From Oceaniferula flava (GTDB lineage: Bacteria; Verrucomicrobiota; Verrucomicrobiia; Verrucomicrobiales; Akkermansiaceae), in the NCBI RefSeq assembly GCF_016811075.1, contig NZ_JAFBGL010000004.1, positions 248,001 to 312,000 of the forward strand: a DNA stretch of 64,000 nt, in the 5' to 3' direction. Position numbers and translations under genes: made by a program. The notes beneath the pieces are model-generated. The model was not told where the DNA came from. It did no database searches and saw nothing but the letters and a program-made list of their open reading frames with translations. Below, piece after piece: positions 60,852 through 64,000 of this stretch (the stretch's first letter is position 1; each line of letters opens with the position of its first letter).

Positions 60852-61760
60852 CTACTGCACTACCTTAACTCTCTGTAGGGCAACGACCGAAAAAATCACC
60901 AGCAAGCCGCCGATCCAGATCCCAAGTCCCGGGGTCTCGCCAGCGACTAGCAGCGACGACTCCACCACCGCACACACAGGGACCAGAAAGCGATACCCGG
61001 CAAGCAAGTTCACGGGGAACAAGCTGGTGAGATAGTTCCACAAACCAAATCCCACCGCGGAAACCATGGCAAGGTAGCAGGTCAGCAAGATCACCTTCAG
61101 GTTGAATAATTGAGTAAAATCCGACCACGCACCGGCGCCAGCCAAGGTTAACATGATGCCGCCTAGCAGAAGTCCGTAACCTGTCGCAGCACGCGCTCCC
61201 ATGGTTTTCAAAACTCGCTGGAGAATGATCACGCCCAAGGTGCCACTCAATGTGCTGGCACAGAAAAGTATGCCACCGAGCACCGGCTGACCGCTACCAG
61301 CCCCCGGCTTGTAGACCGCCAGAAGCACGCCTGCCGCACCAATCCCAATCAGGCTCCACTGCACGCGTGTGGGCCATGGCGTCTTGAGAATCAGCGGCGC
61401 CAGCAGCAGCCACCAAAAGCTCCCCGAGGCCACCAGCAAGCCGCCGAGCACCGCGCTCGACACCGCCAAGGCGGTGTAAAACATAGCATACTGAATCCCG
61501 GTCTGAGCCGCCGCAAATCCTAACAAGGGCAAGAAAGGCGTGCTTTTCAGCTGCTTGATCGGGCTCTTGGAAATCAGCAGTAGCACGAAGCCGCCAATGA
61601 TGAAACGCACCCCCGCGAGCAGCAGCCGATTCTGCATGTCGGGGAGCACCTGAATGTTCTCCCACTCGGCATAAATCGCTTTAATCCCAGGGAAGGCACT
61701 GCCCCAGAGCAGAGCGCAGAGCAGCACCGCAAAGGGGCACATGCGGGGGGAAACAGTCAT
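60852..61760 (-). CDS. EamA/DMT-family transporter
   Basis: 302 residues with ten hydrophobic segments in two related halves (VLLCALLWGSAFPGIKAI near the start, and the second half from GQPVLGGILFCASTLSGTLG). The WGSAFPGIK opening is characteristic of drug/metabolite transporters of the EamA fold. The substrate is unknown. It lies 7 bp after mpl on the same strand, so it is probably co-transcribed, although no functional link to cell-wall recycling is evident. Confidence 0.85.
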   Translation of the reverse strand: MTVSPRMCPFAVLLCALLWGSAFPGIKAIYAEWENIQVLPDMQNRLLLAGVRFIIGGFVLLLISKSPIKQLKSTPFLPLLGFAAAQTGIQYAMFYTALAVSSAVLGGLLVASGSFWWLLLAPLILKTPWPTRVQWSLIGIGAAGVLLAVYKPGAGSGQPVLGGILFCASTLSGTLGVIILQRVLKTMGARAATGYGLLLGGIMLTLAGAGAWSDFTQLFNLKVILLTCYLAMVSAVGFGLWNYLTSLFPVNLLAGYRFLVPVCAVVESSLLVAGETPGLGIWIGGLLVIFSVVALQRVKVVQ

Positions 61761-61767
61761 CGCAGCA

Positions 61768-63144
61768 TTAGCTTAAACGATCTAACAATTTCTGATGAAT
61801 CCCCTCGAAGCCACCATTGCTGAGCACGGCAACCGTGTCACCCGACTGAGCCTTATCCCCCACCAATGCGACGATGTCAGTGACCGTTTCGCAGTACCAA
61901 CATTCGGTGCCGGAGCTCTGCACATCGGCGACGAGTTTTACCGGGTTCAAGCGATCTGCCTCAGGCACTTTTTCCGGATCCGGCACGGCGGGCACGATGG
62001 CGAAGTCCGCCTTGCTCAGTGAGCTGGCGAGTTCGTTTTGGAAAATGTTTCGCCGCGTGGTGTTCGAGCGTGGCTCGAAGATCACCCAGAGTCGGGAGTC
62101 CGAGTATTGCTGACGCAAGCTATCAACCGCCAGACCAATAGCCGTGGGGTGGTGGGCGAAGTCATCAATCACACGCACACCTCCTGCGATGCCACGCACT
62201 TCCTGACGCCGTGCAATGCCTTCGAAGCTCAGCAGCCCATCGCGGATCTGATCCGGGGTGAAGCCGGAGAACTTGGCCGCACAGACTGCCATGGCAGCAT
62301 TGCGCACATTGAACTCACCGGCCATCGGGATTTGGTAGCGTTCGCCATCGAGATCGAAGCGGGTGCAGTCGGAGGCGTATTCGATCTCGGTCACCTGCAG
62401 GTCACAGCTTTCACCCAATCCCACGGTGGTGACCGGGGCCGGTGCACCATCGGCGACATCAAGGCTGTTAGGGCAGTCGCCATTGACAAAGGCCATGCCA
62501 TTGCGCGGCACGATGTTGAGCAAGCGACGGAAGGTCAGCTTGATTTCATCGAGCGAATCGTAGATGTCGGCGTGATCGTATTCCACGTTGTTCACCACCA
62601 CCACTTCGGGCAAGTAGTGGAGGAACTTCGAGCGCTTGTCGAAGAAAGCGGTGTCGTATTCATCCCCCTCGAGGACAACAAAATCGGAGTCGGTGAACGC
62701 CGCACCTTTTCCCAGGTTGCGTGGAATTCCGCCAATCATGTGGCTCGGATCGACGCCGGCATTTTTCAGCAGCCAGGCGAGCAACGAGCTGGTGGTCGTC
62801 TTGCCATGGGTGCCGCTGACCACGAGGTTGCGCTTGCCGCGGAGGAAATGCTCCTTGAGGATTTCCGGCAGGGAAACGTAGAGCAGCTTGCGCTCGAGCG
62901 CCGCTTCGGCTTCTTCGTTGCCGCGACTGATCGCATTCCCCACGACGATGACCTCGGCGGTTTCCGGAATGTTCTCGGCTTTAAATCCCGGGAAAATCTG
63001 CACCCCCTGATCTTCGAGGAAGGTGGACATCGGAGGGTAGACATTTTCGTCGGAGCCGGTGACGGTGAATCCTTTGGCCTTCATCGCGGCCGCGACGGAA
63101 CCCATGGCGGTTCCACAAATTCCAATAAAGTGAACGTGTTGCAT
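61768..63144 (-). CDS. mpl: UDP-N-acetylmuramate:L-Ala-gamma-D-Glu-meso-diaminopimelate ligase
   Basis: 458 residues from the ATG at 63144; the open frame extends to 63261 but the Mur-ligase N-terminus MQHVHFIGICGTAMGS starts here. ATP-binding GTHGKTTT (111-118), the VLEGDEYDTAFFDKRSKF segment diagnostic of Mpl over MurC, and EPRSNTTRRNIFQ in the third domain. It reattaches recovered murein tripeptide to UDP-MurNAc, so the organism recycles diaminopimelate-type peptidoglycan. Cytoplasmic. Confidence 0.93.
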   Translation of the reverse strand: MQHVHFIGICGTAMGSVAAAMKAKGFTVTGSDENVYPPMSTFLEDQGVQIFPGFKAENIPETAEVIVVGNAISRGNEEAEAALERKLLYVSLPEILKEHFLRGKRNLVVSGTHGKTTTSSLLAWLLKNAGVDPSHMIGGIPRNLGKGAAFTDSDFVVLEGDEYDTAFFDKRSKFLHYLPEVVVVNNVEYDHADIYDSLDEIKLTFRRLLNIVPRNGMAFVNGDCPNSLDVADGAPAPVTTVGLGESCDLQVTEIEYASDCTRFDLDGERYQIPMAGEFNVRNAAMAVCAAKFSGFTPDQIRDGLLSFEGIARRQEVRGIAGGVRVIDDFAHHPTAIGLAVDSLRQQYSDSRLWVIFEPRSNTTRRNIFQNELASSLSKADFAIVPAVPDPEKVPEADRLNPVKLVADVQSSGTECWYCETVTDIVALVGDKAQSGDTVAVLSNGGFEGIHQKLLDRLS

Positions 63145-63190
63145 GAAAATAGTATTCAGATTGAAGTAACCAGGAAGAAGGTGGTGCTTC

Positions 63191-64000
63191 CTAAAAATGA
63201 GGGGCGGAAACGGTGCCGCCTTGGATCTCGTTGGTGCGCCGCAGCAGGATGTTGTCGGCAATTTCGCTGACCATCTGCTCTAACAATAGACGAAGATGAC
63301 TGCCCTGACGATAATCGGCCGGCGCGATGTGTTTCACGCGGTCTGCCTTGGCACAGAGCTGGTAGCACTTTCGGAAGCTGCGGCGGCTGGGGTCTTCCGG
63401 ATTATACACCGCGATGGCATTGCCACCATTCTTACGCATCACCGTGAAGCAGGGAACATCCGTCGGGCCATCGCCGACATAAACCATATTCTCGAAAGGG
63501 ATCGGGCGCAGTTCGGGCGCGAGGTGATCGTTGACGTCTTCGGAGTAGTCTAACAACCCCTTGTTGATTCGGAACAAATATTGGGTTTTTGTGGTGTGGG
63601 AAATGGTGCGTTTGGAAAAGCGGATATGGCCCTGCTTGTCTTCGCCAAATTCACAGCCGTAAATTGCACGGAATTGATTGCGAATGCTGCTGCCTTCCAA
63701 GAGGGCCTTGAGACCGGACGAGACGATGTAGTATTCCAGTCGGATATCTTGCGCATGATGGTCATCGGTCAGGCACGCATCGCGGATGCCGTCGAACATT
63801 TCCGGCACGCCGGGGAAATAGCTCAGGTTGCTACCTAGCTCGGTGAGGCGGGCATTGGATACTTGGTCCATTTCCAGATAATCTAACAAACATTGCATGT
63901 AAGCCAGCTCACCATCCCATTGCTGGTCTTGCACCAGCGCGTTGCACTTTTTCCAAAACGACTCCGGATTGATGCCGAATTCAGGGAACACGACATCATC
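63191..64000 (-). CDS. HAD-like hydrolase, N-terminus outside the window (partial)
   Basis: At least 269 residues; the frame is open to the window edge (DDVVFPEFG), so the nucleophile motif of the HAD family lies beyond it. GTG at 63991 is unlikely to be the start. Visible parts are YYIVSSGLKALLEG (motif II Ser), an insertion with GCEFGEDKQG, Lys in the motif III region, and VYVGDGPTDVPCF (motif IV). The C-terminus is basic and hydrophilic. It is probably a phosphoserine-phosphatase-like enzyme with an unknown substrate. It ends 46 bp before mpl on the same strand. Confidence 0.75.
   Translation of the reverse strand, partial: DDVVFPEFGINPESFWKKCNALVQDQQWDGELAYMQCLLDYLEMDQVSNARLTELGSNLSYFPGVPEMFDGIRDACLTDDHHAQDIRLEYYIVSSGLKALLEGSSIRNQFRAIYGCEFGEDKQGHIRFSKRTISHTTKTQYLFRINKGLLDYSEDVNDHLAPELRPIPFENMVYVGDGPTDVPCFTVMRKNGGNAIAVYNPEDPSRRSFRKCYQLCAKADRVKHIAPADYRQGSHLRLLLEQMVSEIADNILLRRTNEIQGGTVSAPHF

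Noticed and set aside
62038..63270. 410-residue open frame on the plus strand
   Set aside because: It is antisense to mpl, whose Mur-ligase motifs are complete; no family features are seen in the shadow.
1..64000. Insertion sequences, prophage or integrase genes
   Set aside because: No transposase, integrase or phage structural gene was recognised on either strand, and no flanking direct repeats were seen around the accessory stretch.

Overview
The window looks like chromosomal DNA of a Verrucomicrobiota bacterium, probably an aquatic member of the Verrucomicrobiae near Rubritalea/Akkermansiaceae. This rests on gene content and not on any search: PEP-CTERM protein, several DUF1080 proteins, a PVC-style cytochrome c plus beta-propeller pair, a large secreted sulfatase with calcium-binding repeats, a diaminopimelate-type murein recycling ligase (Mpl), moderately high GC and few Shine-Dalgarno sites. 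Gene density is high, many genes overlap by ATGA, and no insertion sequence, phage or CRISPR array is visible.

Layout. 0-9 kb: a type II fatty-acid/polyketide-like cluster (FabZ-like dehydratase, KAS, a Cys-less chain-length-factor-like KAS, ketoreductase, two acyl carrier proteins, AMP ligase, FAD oxidoreductase, polytopic membrane protein) resembling aryl-polyene/flexirubin-type clusters and continuing upstream of the window; tRNA-Pro(GGG) with its terminator follows. 9-14 kb: housekeeping genes argC, argJ, pyrH, frr and an aldo/keto reductase. 14-19 kb: an accessory stretch with a TupA-like ATP-grasp gene, a MOSC protein and, most interesting, a compact locus of a second ATP-grasp enzyme, a 70-residue protein made of three imperfect repeats, a HExxH protein of the peptide-modification type and a translationally coupled glycosyltransferase. 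This looks like an undescribed ribosomal-peptide modification system.

20-27 kb: a seven-gene operon on the minus strand (FnIII membrane protein, Na+/solute symporter, a 39-residue membrane peptide, a divergent carbamoyltransferase, asparagine synthetase, N-carbamoyl amino acid hydrolase-like enzyme, isochorismatase-like amidase), suggesting uptake and metabolism of a ureido or amide compound. 27-33 kb: a disordered lysine-rich protein and a type IV pilus/type II secretion set (two PilB/GspE ATPases, PilC/GspF). 33-39 kb: cation/proton antiporter, methyltransferase, an unknown protein, SulP transporter. 39-45 kb: secreted DUF1080 protein, 1312-residue sulfatase, ABC-F ATPase.

45-51 kb: a MukBEF/Wadjet-like condensin operon (JetA, JetB, JetC) with no JetD nuclease next to it. 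51-55 kb: DUF1080 hydrolase, cytochrome c and beta-propeller trio typical of extracellular sugar oxidation in this phylum. 54-60 kb: envelope genes with CxxC, haem c, PEP-CTERM and histidine-rich features that hint at metal or redox handling. 60-64 kb: glycosyltransferase, EamA transporter, mpl and a HAD-family gene cut by the window end.

All functional calls are from motif reading without database searches. Start sites were chosen by family N-termini, ATGA overlaps and visible ribosome binding sites.
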